The position numbers and the translations under genes were made by a program. From Lactifluus volemus (taxonomy: Eukaryota; Basidiomycota; Agaricomycetes; Russulales; Russulaceae), in NCBI GenBank assembly GCA_022376515.1, contig WTXI01000219.1:1-61847 (forward strand): DNA of 61,847 bases, given 5' to 3'. Under the pieces are notes generated by a model. It did not search any database. It had not been told where the DNA came from and was given only the letters and a program-made list of their open reading frames with translations. Of the stretch, positions 35,566-45,130 are shown piece after piece. Numbering within the stretch: the first letter of the stretch is position 1; each line of letters starts with the position of its first letter.

Positions 35566-36369
35566 ATGTCAGACAGCTCTAAAGGCAGTCCATATGGTAG
35601 ATTCACCGCGTTAGCCGAAGAATATCCTGAACAAGATCGCCCTACACAAGGCGATGACAACGACGATGAAATCCTTGCACAGGCTGCAGGGACCAGACTT
35701 CGCGCCCACTCCGATACTCCTATGATTTCACTTGAACCAAAACAACCCGAAACACCTTCTGATTCTGGGAGTGAACCAAACTACAACATAGCCATGGACC
35801 TCTTACCTGAAAGTCCTACCGACGAACAGCTTGAGCAAATGAGAAAAATATTTGCTAAGCAACCGACGCCTGAACCAGTACCCGACCCAAACGCCCCACT
35901 TACCCCTCGAGAACTCCTCGCCTTGAATACTATATTCAAGTCCAAAGCCCCTGCTTCCACGAGCACCTCACCTATCCAATCCCTTGCGGCACGAGCTTTT
36001 CATGCAGCTGCACAAGGAGTTGCAGGTTACGCCCTACTCCCCCCTTTCCAAATCGCTTCAGCAACCGCTACAGTAACACCTCCCGCCACGACCCTCTTTT
36101 CCCAACCTAAAGGAAAAGGAAAGAAACCACCACCACGGCAAGTGGTAGTGGAGCAATCTTCAGCGGTAGTGGAGGAGGAGGAGGAGGCGGTACTCCTGGA
36201 GGCAGTGGAGGAGGTGGAGGAGCACCCGGTAGTCCTGGAGGAGGAGGTGGAGGAGCACCTGGTAGTCCTGGAGGAGGTGGAGGCGGCGGTGGAGGAGGTG
36301 GAGCAGCAGCAGCTCCCCTTCAACAAGGCCAAGGCTTTGCTCAAATCCCCGCTGCTGGAGGAGCGTTAA
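35566..36369 (+). pseudogene. Gypsy Gag, N-terminal part, in a different frame from the Gag core
   Basis: Starts MSDSSKGSPYGRFTALAEEY. Acidic and Pro-rich, no recognised domain, likely the N-terminal arm of Gag. Near 36110-36140 the natural continuation (Gly-rich GGGGGGAPGSPGG) lies in the other frame, which leads straight into the Gag core at 36369. The present frame continues as an unlikely Glu/Val-rich tail. I infer a one-base indel, although overlapping use of both frames cannot be excluded. Confidence 0.6.
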
Positions 36370-37367
36370 TGGGGATTCCCCCAAGACCCTTTGATGGAAA
36401 TAGGTCGCGATCGAAACGATTCATGGAAATCTTCGAAAACTACCGAAGATTAAACCGAGGAAACCCCGAAATGTCAAACCCTGCAAATCGAATCCTCATG
36501 TTCACCACATTTATGTCTGGACCACGTTGCGAAGGCTGGGCCCAAGCACGTCTTAACTCCCTGGGAGGATACCTAGACCGTGGAGGCGACCCCGATGACC
36601 TAGACCTTTGGGTTGGTTTCAAACAAAGGTTCCTTGAGGATTTCCGAGATGCCGCTGCAAAAGAAGATGCCCTTACGAAGTTTACGAAACTTCGAATGAT
36701 TGGAGACAATCTGGATGACTACACCGCCTCGTTCAATGACCTTCTTGAAGAAGCAGGCTTTGAAGCCGATGCTCAAGGAACTATCATCCAGTATCGCGCC
36801 GGTCTCAAAGAAGCCCTTCACATGACCATTATGAATCGTGAATGGCCGAAACCAGAAACCCTTGCAGATTGGCAGGAAGCGGCACGTAAACATTCAGCCG
36901 CATGGACGGAACAAAAATTATTCAAAGAACTGCACGGCAGTGGGTCGCTGGGAAACATTACTCAATTACTCGGCAACACGCGAGGACAGCAACAACAACG
37001 CCGTCCTCAACAACCACCACGCCCAACCCCACGCCCACAACGTGATCCTGATGCTATGGATGTAGACGTCACTACTACTCAAACCAATCGTACCCCTGAC
37101 CCTGATCGCGAACGCCTCATACGCAAAGGACGTTGCTTCTATTGCAAAGAACAAGGACATCTCTCTCGAGAATGCCCTGTTAAAAAGAAGCGAAATGCCA
37201 ATGCCACCGGCAATACCCGTGCTCGTGTTACTGAAACATCCGAAGTAACAACGACTAATACTTCTTCTAAACCAACCAATGAAGAAATCGCTAAAGCCCT
37301 CAAAGCCATGTCCGATGAAGAACGCGGCAAATTGGCCGAATCCCTTTCTCAAGATCCGTCTTTTTAA
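36369..37367 (+). CDS. Gypsy Gag core with zinc knuckle
   Basis: Retrotransposon Gag domain (FDGNRSRSKRFMEIFENYRR; GWAQARLNS; FLEDFRDAAAKEDALTKF) and a CCHC knuckle CFYCKEQGHLSREC near residue 257, ending with a short helical tail (AKALKAMSDEERGKLAESL). The Gly-rich frame in front of the first ATG is open back to about 36120, so the true protein is longer. Gag forms the particle and binds RNA. Pol follows in the -1 frame. Confidence 0.85.
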   Translation: MGIPPRPFDGNRSRSKRFMEIFENYRRLNRGNPEMSNPANRILMFTTFMSGPRCEGWAQARLNSLGGYLDRGGDPDDLDLWVGFKQRFLEDFRDAAAKEDALTKFTKLRMIGDNLDDYTASFNDLLEEAGFEADAQGTIIQYRAGLKEALHMTIMNREWPKPETLADWQEAARKHSAAWTEQKLFKELHGSGSLGNITQLLGNTRGQQQQRRPQQPPRPTPRPQRDPDAMDVDVTTTQTNRTPDPDRERLIRKGRCFYCKEQGHLSRECPVKKKRNANATGNTRARVTETSEVTTTNTSSKPTNEEIAKALKAMSDEERGKLAESLSQDPSF

Positions 37368-37370
37368 AGG
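37358..37370 (+). promoter_or_regulatory. Probable -1 frameshift site between Gag and Pol
   Basis: The sequence TCTTTTTAAAGG covers the Gag stop (TAA 37365-37367). The Pol frame is the -1 frame and is open across this point. A slip back by one on the U run would read TTT-TTA-AAG and continue into Pol. Confidence 0.5.
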
Positions 37371-37414
37371 GCTCTGATCTCCCCGCCTGGATCCGAGCCT
37401 TAGTACCGAATAGC

Positions 37415-40400
37415 TTGTATTTAAATGCCATTTCATCAATGGAAGTCCCCATTATTTATTCAAGCTATAACGGCGGAACGAAAGAAGACAAAGCGCTAGT
37501 TGATAGTGGCGCTACCAGTAATTTCATCGATCATCGAACGGCAGAAAGATGGCAACTAGGAACAAAAAATCTAAACAAACCAATCCAGATCTTTAACGTC
37601 GATGGAACAGAAAACAAACTAGGACGAGTCACGAAGTTTTCTACCTTACGTATCCGTATGGGAAAATTAGAAGAATTACAAAACTTCTTCATCACGGACC
37701 TAGGCATGGATCGCGTCATCCTTGGATATCCGTGGCTAGAAACGTTTAACCCAAAACTCAACTGGAAAGATCGAACCTTAGACGATGAAAACCCGAAGAT
37801 TTGCCTCGAGTCCCAATATTACCACGCAGCAGTTGCTCTCAAAGAAAAAGCTCGAGTTTTACTCGCGCGAGCTTTAGAGCCTGCTGGAAAATCACAAGAG
37901 TGGGCTATCGCGGATACCGAACGACGCACGGCTTCCAGTGCTGCTGTTCAAGGAATACCCCTTGAATACCAACGACACGCCTTCATCTTTGACGAAGAAG
38001 CAGCAAAACGCTTCCCTCCTAGTCGTGGAAAATTCGACATGGAGATAAAATTGAAACCAGACGCACCTGACATCATTAACTGCAAAGTTTATCCATTAAC
38101 TGAAGAAGGGAAAGAAATTACAAAGAAATTTCTCAAAGAACATCAGGAAAAAGGATATATCGAGCAAACGGACTCCCCTTGGTCATCACCCTGGTTCCTC
38201 ATCCCTAAAGCAGATGGAACTTCTAGACCAGTTCAAGATTATCGACGCGTTAACGAACACACTATTCCCGATGTTTACCCTCTCCCCCGCATCGAAAATC
38301 TTCTAGAACAACTCCATGGCATGCGGTATTTTACTACCCTTGACATTCGATGGGGGTATCACAATATCCGCATTAAAGACGAAGACCAATGGAAAGCAGC
38401 GTTCAAAACTCCCTATGGTCTTTTTAAACCTAAAGTGATGTTCTTTGGACTACGAAACTCACCGGCGGTCTTCCAACGATTCATGGATGCCGCCTTCGCC
38501 GATCTTGTCAACAAATACCCAGGACGCATTCTAATTTATATGGATGACGTCCTCATTTGTTCCGACAATCTAGAAGAACTTCGCGAGATCACCCACGCAG
38601 TTCTCACACGCGCTCGTGAACTTTCCCTATTCTTCAAAGCGTCAAAATGTCATTTTGAAAAAGAACAAGTCAAATACCTTGGTATTGAAGTCCGTGATGG
38701 GAAAATCACGATTGACCCAACAAAAAGAAATGGTCTTGCTAACTGGCCTACCGTCCTTACGAAGGTCGAAGACGTCCGAAGCACCCTTGGCGTCCTCGGT
38801 TTTCAAAGGCCCTTTATCCGCGGCTTTGCCGATATCGCACGCCCCATTACTGCACTTCTAAAGAAGGGGGTGAAGTTCGACTGGACCGATGAGTGCAGTA
38901 ACGCCCTAAAAATTTTACTCCAACGCGTACAAGAAGACCCAGTCCTATACCGACCCGACTACTCAAAACCCTTTGAACTTGAAGTAGACGCCTCCCAATA
39001 TGCCACTGGAGCAGTCCTACTTCAAAGAGACAAGGATAACAAACCTAGAGCAGTTGGTTACGACTCACACACCTTCAACGCTGCAGAGAGAAATTATCCA
39101 GTTTATGACCGCGAACTCTTAGCAGTCGTCAGAGGACTCCTTCGTTGGGAACACGTATTATTATCCTCACCTTTCCCAATCAAAGTATACACCGATCACA
39201 ACAATCTCCGATTTTATCGGTCACCACGAAATATCGCACGAAGAGTAGCGCGCTATCTAAGCAAATTAGCGGAGTTTAACTTTGAACTTATTCACAAACC
39301 TGGCGCTACAAATCGTGCTGATGCTTTGTCACGACATCCCGCCATTCCCAAAGGCGACGATGATAACGAAGACATTGTGGTACTGCCTGACAAGCTCTTT
39401 GTTCAAGCGATGGGACTCCACTCCATTGAAGAACGTGTTTGGCTAGCGCAAAGAGAAAACGACGACCTTATGAAACAATGGGCCGAAGAACATCAGCTAG
39501 AGCAAGATCACAAAGGACAGTGGTGGAAAGCGGACGCTCCAGTAGTCCCTGAAAACGACCAACTGAAGAAAGATATACTCTGGCGTTATCATGACCATCA
39601 GCTCGCTGGCCATCCAGGCATCGCCAACACCATGATAGAAGTCTTCCATAACTTCTGGTGGCCTGGACTCAAGCAGTATGTCACACAATACGTCAAAGGA
39701 TGCGCCACATGCCAGTCAACGAAACCCCTTACCCATCGCCCAAAACCCCCCATTGCTCCCATAGAACCACGAGAACAGGAGACATCTAATGTTCCTTTCC
39801 AAGTCGTGGCAATGGACCTTATCACGGATCTTCCCGAGTCACACGGATATGATTCCATCCTTACAATCGTTGATCACGATTGCACTAAAGCTGCCGTCTT
39901 CTTACCGTGTACAAAAAAGATCACCACGGAAGAAGTAATCGACCTATACATCTCCAACGTTTTTCCGAACTACGGCATTCCCCGAAGAATCATCTCTGAT
40001 AGAGATCCCCGCTTCACATCACATCTAGCCACGGGGCTCTGCCAGAAACTCAAGATATCACAAAATATCAGCACCGCCTATCACCCTCAAACAGACGGTC
40101 AATCGGAAAGAAGTAACCAACGAGTGGAACAATATCTCCGCATTTACGGCAATGATTACATGAATGACTGGTCCACACTTCTACCCATGGCCCAGTTCGT
40201 TCATAACTCATGGCCAAACGCCACAACCGGATTTACTCCGTACGAACTCCTCATCGGATACACCCCTCTCGTCACAACCTCTCGGATCACAAGCCATCTA
40301 CCCTATGTCAACAAAAGATCCGAAGAACTCAAAAACATCCGAGAAAAAGCCCAATCAGCAATGAAACACGCACAGACCCTCCTTCACAAACGCACAGAAC

Positions 40401-41641
40401 GCAAGAAGGGTCAACGCCACTACCGAAAATATGCCGTAGGAGAAAAGGTCTGGCTTGAAGGTACCAATCTCAAAATGACGCACCTTAGCAGCAAGCTAGC
40501 CCCAAAACGCTATGGACCTTTTACAATCACCAAAGTCATATCACCGGTAGTAGTACGCCTCAAACTTCCAGATCGATGGCAGATTCATGATGTGTTTCAC
40601 ACATCACTGATCGCCCCCTATACGGAAACACCCGAACATGGTCCGAACTTCAAACAGCCTGCACCGGAACTTGTAGACGGAGAAGAGGAGTACGAAGTAG
40701 AAGCTGTTCTAGGGTCCAGACGTATCGGACCAAAGAACAAGACGAAGCTCCAATATCTCCTAAAGTGGAAAGGCTATTCCGCCGCACACAACACATGGGA
40801 ACCAGCCGAGAATGTTGATGCTCCAGAACTACTCACAGCCTTTTACAAAGCTCAGCCAAAAGCTATAAGAACCCTCTTGCTTCAGCAAGAAACGACATCA
40901 CCAACTTTCATCCCCACTACTATCGCTACCACCACCACACCACCACTACCTACCTCTCTCACAATTCGTCGTATGCAACATGTCCCAGCCCAATATGACC
41001 TACCCGCACCACGTCCCATCCGCCCAGTCCACCCGTCATCGCTCCTCTACCAATCAACGTTCACCTCTCCACCGTTTATCCCAGTGAGCTATACACGGCG
41101 TCCCAGAAACCGCTCCCCGACCCCCGTTCCCCCACCTTATTCCCGCGAATCACGCCGGTCGACGACACCCTTCAAGAGTCGCTCTTCCAGGCCTGCGAAT
41201 TGCAGCGTGGGCCATACAACAACCCAAACCGACACGTTCGATTTGGGAGTACCTCACACCTCCCACCGACCGTCCGTGGACCCCACTCGCCAACCTCCCA
41301 CCACCCTCGTGGAACGAGGACCTCCCCGATTTTGGTGGACTCCCGCGGAGCGACGCCGCCCCCTCCCCGCCAAACAACCAACTACCATCCTACAAGCTCA
41401 CCGGCCTCTAACGTCTGCGACTCGCCCGCCTCATCTGTCTCCCCTATCCAGGACGACGAACTCGGATGGGCATTTGATAATGACACAACGTGACGACAAC
41501 CAGTGGCCAGGGAGTACAGTTCATGACGGCGAGGGTGCCCTTCACTGCAAGACTTGCATGGAACGGGTCGTCAATAGTAGCAGTGGAACCGCCGCTGATT
41601 CCGCCGCAGCCCGGATCACGCACACGCCCTATTGTGGTTGA
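37415..41641 (+). CDS. Gypsy Pol: protease, RT, RNase H, integrase, chromodomain
   Basis: The frame is open from the frameshift site; the first ATG is at 37439. Parts: protease LVDSGATSNFID, reverse transcriptase (WGYHNIRIKDEDQWKAAF; catalytic YMDD in ILIYMDDVLIC), RNase H (FELEVDASQYATGAVL; YTDHNNLRF), integrase zinc finger (HDHQLAGHPG...CATCQ), integrase core (IISDRDPRFTS; YHPQTDGQSER), and chromodomain (EAVLGSRRI...YLLKWKGY...NTWEPAENV), then ~250 Pro/Ser/Thr-rich residues. The chromodomain targets chromatin in this clade (family knowledge). TGA at 41639-41641 stops the frame just before a further Cys/His-rich region that remains open to 41899. Confidence 0.95.
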   Translation: MYLNAISSMEVPIIYSSYNGGTKEDKALVDSGATSNFIDHRTAERWQLGTKNLNKPIQIFNVDGTENKLGRVTKFSTLRIRMGKLEELQNFFITDLGMDRVILGYPWLETFNPKLNWKDRTLDDENPKICLESQYYHAAVALKEKARVLLARALEPAGKSQEWAIADTERRTASSAAVQGIPLEYQRHAFIFDEEAAKRFPPSRGKFDMEIKLKPDAPDIINCKVYPLTEEGKEITKKFLKEHQEKGYIEQTDSPWSSPWFLIPKADGTSRPVQDYRRVNEHTIPDVYPLPRIENLLEQLHGMRYFTTLDIRWGYHNIRIKDEDQWKAAFKTPYGLFKPKVMFFGLRNSPAVFQRFMDAAFADLVNKYPGRILIYMDDVLICSDNLEELREITHAVLTRARELSLFFKASKCHFEKEQVKYLGIEVRDGKITIDPTKRNGLANWPTVLTKVEDVRSTLGVLGFQRPFIRGFADIARPITALLKKGVKFDWTDECSNALKILLQRVQEDPVLYRPDYSKPFELEVDASQYATGAVLLQRDKDNKPRAVGYDSHTFNAAERNYPVYDRELLAVVRGLLRWEHVLLSSPFPIKVYTDHNNLRFYRSPRNIARRVARYLSKLAEFNFELIHKPGATNRADALSRHPAIPKGDDDNEDIVVLPDKLFVQAMGLHSIEERVWLAQRENDDLMKQWAEEHQLEQDHKGQWWKADAPVVPENDQLKKDILWRYHDHQLAGHPGIANTMIEVFHNFWWPGLKQYVTQYVKGCATCQSTKPLTHRPKPPIAPIEPREQETSNVPFQVVAMDLITDLPESHGYDSILTIVDHDCTKAAVFLPCTKKITTEEVIDLYISNVFPNYGIPRRIISDRDPRFTSHLATGLCQKLKISQNISTAYHPQTDGQSERSNQRVEQYLRIYGNDYMNDWSTLLPMAQFVHNSWPNATTGFTPYELLIGYTPLVTTSRITSHLPYVNKRSEELKNIREKAQSAMKHAQTLLHKRTERKKGQRHYRKYAVGEKVWLEGTNLKMTHLSSKLAPKRYGPFTITKVISPVVVRLKLPDRWQIHDVFHTSLIAPYTETPEHGPNFKQPAPELVDGEEEYEVEAVLGSRRIGPKNKTKLQYLLKWKGYSAAHNTWEPAENVDAPELLTAFYKAQPKAIRTLLLQQETTSPTFIPTTIATTTTPPLPTSLTIRRMQHVPAQYDLPAPRPIRPVHPSSLLYQSTFTSPPFIPVSYTRRPRNRSPTPVPPPYSRESRRSTTPFKSRSSRPANCSVGHTTTQTDTFDLGVPHTSHRPSVDPTRQPPTTLVERGPPRFWWTPAERRRPLPAKQPTTILQAHRPLTSATRPPHLSPLSRTTNSDGHLIMTQRDDNQWPGSTVHDGEGALHCKTCMERVVNSSSGTAADSAAARITHTPYCG

Positions 41642-41899
41642 TGCAAGCGACGAAACCCCGGGCACCTCTACGTCCAGTGCCCCCTCCACGACTGGTGTGA
41701 GTGGTGCGCTGACTACGGCCATCCAGGCCCTTCGTGTCATGAACCCCACCAGCAATGCAAGTTCGGAGACTCTTGTAGAGTCCCCTTAGAACACCCTCAC
41801 TGGCATTGGTCATGCCCCTATACCGACGACAAGAAGGCCTACCTTGGTACGGCCACGGTATCGATCGCTCCACGTCTGGCTGGATCAACGCGGAGATGA
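41642..41899 (+). other. Cys/His-rich C-terminal extension of Gypsy Pol beyond an in-frame TGA
   Basis: In the Pol frame after the TGA, 85 sense codons continue with a canonical CCHC zinc knuckle (CEWCADYGHPGPSC, CX2CX4HX4C), a second Cys/His group before it that spans the stop (YCG-stop-CKRRNPGHLYVQC), and further Cys/His residues (CKFGDSC, HPHWHWSC), ending at TGA 41897-41899. TGG to TGA would explain the stop, giving C-G-W-C. Such knuckles normally sit in Gag, so this position is unusual. Confidence 0.55.
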
Positions 41900-41951
41900 T
41901 GACTGGGACTACGCTGCTGACCGTGAATGAACGCAGGTGGGACTGCGCCTT

Positions 41952-41964
41952 AGAAGGGGGATGG
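41952..41964 (+). promoter_or_regulatory. Gypsy polypurine tract
   Basis: AGAAGGGGGATGG ends directly at the 3' LTR. Confidence 0.75.
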
Positions 41965-42570
41965 TGTTATGGACGGACACGTGTTTGCTGACTCGTACTA
42001 TACATTTTCGGACTGATGACTCATTTCTGCTGACTCCCTTGCTTATGTGAATGGACTACCGATCGCTTTGTTTCAGATCGCTTACTTATTTTCTCACGAA
42101 CAGCCTTACACAGCACCGTACAGCCTCAAGCAACAGCCACATGCACAGGATGACTCGCTGATTCCTGAAACATGTTTCAAACCCTGAAAGCTGTACGAAG
42201 GTCACAGCCCCTACGGCTGTGTACATAGCCTCGTCTTCTCTATATAAAACCCTGTACTTTCTGCCCTAGAGACCTTAAGTCTCAGTTTTGTTTCGCAATC
42301 CAAGTCCTTCTATCTATTAGAACCTTGTCTTGCCTAGAAGCATCAGACCTGAGAGAACCCCTCTTAACATCACGCTCTTCGACTTCTTGACACTTTGGTC
42401 TTATCTCTAAGCCCAAAGCCCTTGACCTCTGAAACGCTCTTGACTTAGTCGTTTACTAAGTCTCGTCTTTACCGAACCCTTGATCTTGACTTGCACGTCT
42501 TGCAAGTCTCGCTCTTGACTCTACGAACGATCGTACACTTCGTACAAAGGTCCCACTTGGAACCTTAACA
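41965..42570 (+). repeat. Gypsy 3' LTR
   Basis: 606 bp, matching the 5' LTR except for one extra C in AACCCCTCTTAAC near 42360. Confidence 0.95.
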
Positions 42571-42745
42571 GCGCGCGAGTGATACTGAGGTGAGGCAACT
42601 GTTATTACATAGTCACACACATACTCACCTAAAGTAGCTACTGTTGTCCCTTAGGTGAATACACAGTTCTTGTGCTGACAGCGCGCGAGTGATACTGAGC
42701 TACTGTTGTCCCTTAGACACCCTCACACTTGCTACATTTGCTATA
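42571..42745 (+). repeat. Copia-B 3' LTR, second part
   Basis: Begins with the duplicated GCGCG, then matches the end of the 5' LTR to CATTTGCTATA. The two visible differences from the 5' LTR are here. Confidence 0.9.
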
Positions 42746-44328
42746 CCGTCGCGCAAGGCGATCCCACCAGTGACCCATGGACCTATGCCGAGGCAATGGC
42801 ACGTCCCGACACCGTCGAATGGGAACTAGCTTGTAACGACGAGAAACGCATGTTTGAGAACATGGGGGTATACGAATTGGTGCCGCGCCCGACCGATCAA
42901 AAAATCGTCGGAAGTAAATGGGTCTTCCGCATAAAACACGGACCCGATGGCATGATCCAAAAATATAAGGCTCGCCTAGTCGCACAGGGCTTCACCCAAA
43001 CTGAAGGGATCGACTTCGATGAGACATTTGCCCCAGTGGCGAAGTTTGCCTCGCTGCGCACCGTCCTCGCGCTTGCTGCCGAACTCGATCTGGAAGTCCA
43101 TCAGTTGGATGTCAAATCAGCCTACCTCAATGGGGACTTGAAAGAGGAGATCTATATGGCTCCCCCCCCAGGCTTTGACACTCCAGATGGCATGGTCTTG
43201 AGATTGAAAAAGGCCGTTTACGGCACGAAGCAAGGAGGGCGCGCGTGGTACGAACACATCAAATCGACGCTCAAATCGATGGGCTACGCACGCACCGATG
43301 CCGATCACGCTGTCTTCACCCGCTTGAAGGACGAAACACTCTCCATAATTGCACTATATGTTGATGATATCACCATGGCCTGCAAAAGTCTCAAAACCAT
43401 CAATGAAGACAAGGAGAAGTTAAAGAAAACATACCAAATGACAGACCTAGGTGAGATCACCTGGATCCTAGGAATGCACATAACGCGCGATCGCGATGCC
43501 GGCTGGATCGCCCTATCGCAGGAGAGGTACATCAACGATGTCCTCGAACGCCTAGGAAAGGCCGACGTCAGGCCGATCAGCACACCCGCGGTCCTGAACG
43601 AGCATCTCCTGAAGCTCGACTCACCCGAGACAAACGTCAAGGCATACCAGAGCGCGATCGGAGCGCTGATGTACCCGATGCTCGGGACACGCCCCGACCT
43701 GGCCTACACCGTGGCCGCGCTCGGACGCCACACCGCCAACCCGGTGAAGAGCACTTGCGAGCCCTCGACCGTGCGTTCCGATACCTCTGAGCCACGAGCG
43801 ACCGACGCCTCGTCTTCCAGAGGGGAACCCAAGATGGGACCTGTCTCCATGGCTACGTCAACGCCGACTGGGCCAGCGACGTGAACGATCGAAAATCGAC
43901 CTCGGGCTTCGTCTTCATGCTAGCTGGAGGGGCCATCAGCTGGAGCTTGAAAAAGCAACAGACGGTTGCATTATTGAGCACCGAGGCCGAGTATATCGCA
44001 GGCGCGCACGCGGCAAAAGAGGCCGCCTGGTTAAAAAACCTAGTCAGCGAAATCTGGAAAGATCAAAAAACTGACTTACCCATCATCCTTTACATTGACA
44101 ACCAATCAGCTATCTCTATCGCAAAGAATCCGGAGTTCCATGATCGCACCAAGCACATTGATGTCAGGCATCACTTTCTCAGGCAACAAGTTGATCTGAA
44201 AGCCATCAGCCTCAAGTATATGCCTACAGATGAGCAAGTTGCTGATGTACTCACCAAGGGCCTTGCACGAGAGAAGCACGAACGCTTCGCAGCCTGCATG
44301 GGCTTACGCCGTGCGGACTGAGGGGGCG

Positions 44329-44563
44329 TGTTGGGAGCGCAGCCTCGCAAGGCGCAAGTCGAGCAACGCTTCGTGGTCACACGTCACATGATGCGTGACA
44401 CCGACACCCAGAGACTTTCCGCGTTCTACACTAAGTCGCTTTTATTATCCCCTTATAGTTTAATCCATTCACAATTTGACCTCAGTTGAATTCCCTATAT
44501 AGTGTAGACACCATGTTCACATCACCTCAGTCTTTTCCTTTACAGACTGAGGTTAGTCTCTCC
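44329..44563 (+). repeat. Copia-A 3' LTR, first part
   Basis: Starts TGTTGGGAGCGCAGCC after the polypurine run GAGGGGGCG. Breaks at GTCTCTCC where LTR-G was inserted. Confidence 0.9.
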
Positions 44564-45006
44564 TGTTGGAAGCACAGCCTCGCAGAGCGTAAGTCGAGCC
44601 AACGCGCGGTGACACGTTACATGACGTGTGACCGCTTATACCCGGTGATACCAGATTCGGACAGACTCCAGATTCGGACAGACTCCAGATTCGGACAGAC
44701 TTGTTATCTATGGTTTCATCTCATTCCCCTGTTTTCTTTCGTTTCATAGCGTTCCACATTTTATTGCCTCAATATTAGTTCACTAATTATCTCAGTTAGT
44801 TTCTACCATAAGTACAGTAACTTTTGTGTCCCGCACACCTCAGTCTTTTCTCTTTCTGACTGAGGTTAGTATCTTATCATTGATTCTCTTCACTTCTAAG
44901 TTACTTACTATCTACCTAGTCTCAGGATTGATCTCTCGTCCAATAGGTAGATAATATAGTCTTTTCTCTTTCTGACTGAGTCTCAGGATTGATCTCTCGT
45001 CCAATA
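44564..45006 (+). mobile_element. Solo LTR-G, a relative of Copia-A, inside the Copia-A LTR
   Basis: 443 bp, TGTTGGAAGCACAGCC...CTCTCGTCCAATA, flanked by TCTCC (44559-44563 and 45007-45011). Shares with the Copia-A LTR the start, the end, and a CAGTCTTTTC...GACTGAGGTTAG hairpin block, but is clearly another subfamily. It includes a 17-bp unit repeated three times. Confidence 0.9.
44651..44701 (+). repeat. 3 x 17-bp tandem repeat in LTR-G
   Basis: CCAGATTCGGACAGACT three times in a row. It may be an enhancer-like array in the LTR or simple slippage. Confidence 0.9.
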
Positions 45007-45011
45007 TCTCC

Positions 45012-45130
45012 TTCATTTACTTAGTTCTCAGTAACTTACCACTTACTCTAGCCTTAGTGTCTCACTCCAATAGGTTAGAACAATACAGTCTTTTCCTTTA
45101 CAGACTGAGCCTTAGTGTCTCACTCCAATA
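45012..45130 (+). repeat. Copia-A 3' LTR, second part
   Basis: Continues the LTR to CTCACTCCAATA. The flanking TTCAA then resumes the Plavaka transposase. Confidence 0.9.

Larger units (their letters stand above)
34915..42570 (+). mobile_element. Ty3/Gypsy chromodomain retrotransposon in the Copia-B 3' LTR
   Basis: 7656 bp, TGTTATGG...CCTTAACA, with GCGCG duplicated on both sides (34910-34914 and 42571-42575). LTRs of 605 and 606 bp differ by one C indel by eye, so it is the youngest insertion in the nest. Order Gag, protease-RT-RNase H-integrase-chromodomain is that of chromoviruses. Confidence 0.95.
29973..42745 (+). mobile_element. Copia-B LTR retrotransposon (contains the Gypsy element)
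   Basis: Target duplication CCATC (29968-29972) and CCGTC (42746-42750), one mismatch. The 5' LTR is 398 bp; the 3' LTR is 228 + 170 = 398 bp after removing Gypsy and one GCGCG. The LTRs differ at two positions by eye. Own length about 5.1 kb. Confidence 0.95.
26798..44321 (+). pseudogene. Copia-A Gag-Pol polyprotein, interrupted and mutated
   Basis: Parts: Gag region (LEMDGSNYAFWKCRVE), zinc knuckle CCNHCKIKGHDTSEC, aspartic protease MDSGASRTMC, GAG-pre-integrase HQRLGHLNTD, integrase core (HSDLCG; SDGGGEY; HTPEHNGVAERMN), then after Copia-B reverse transcriptase (GSKWVFRIKHGPDG; YVDD) and RNase H (STEAEYIAGAHAAKEA; DNQSAI). The carrier frame is 26798-27310, 27831-29972, 42746-44321. Lesions: TGA at 26867-26869 near the N-terminus, LTR-D3, Copia-B, and near 43750 a frame slip followed by a TGA in the HLRALDRAFRYL region. 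Order protease-integrase-RT-RNase H is diagnostic of Copia. Confidence 0.9.
26356..45130 (+). mobile_element. Copia-A LTR retrotransposon (holds LTR-D3, Copia-B and LTR-G)
   Basis: TTCAA is duplicated at 26351-26355 and 45131-45135. The left LTR is 354 bp. The right LTR is 235 + 119 = 354 bp after removal of LTR-G and one TCTCC. Without nested DNA the element is about 5.03 kb, normal for Ty1/Copia. The LTRs differ at about three positions by eye. Confidence 0.95.
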
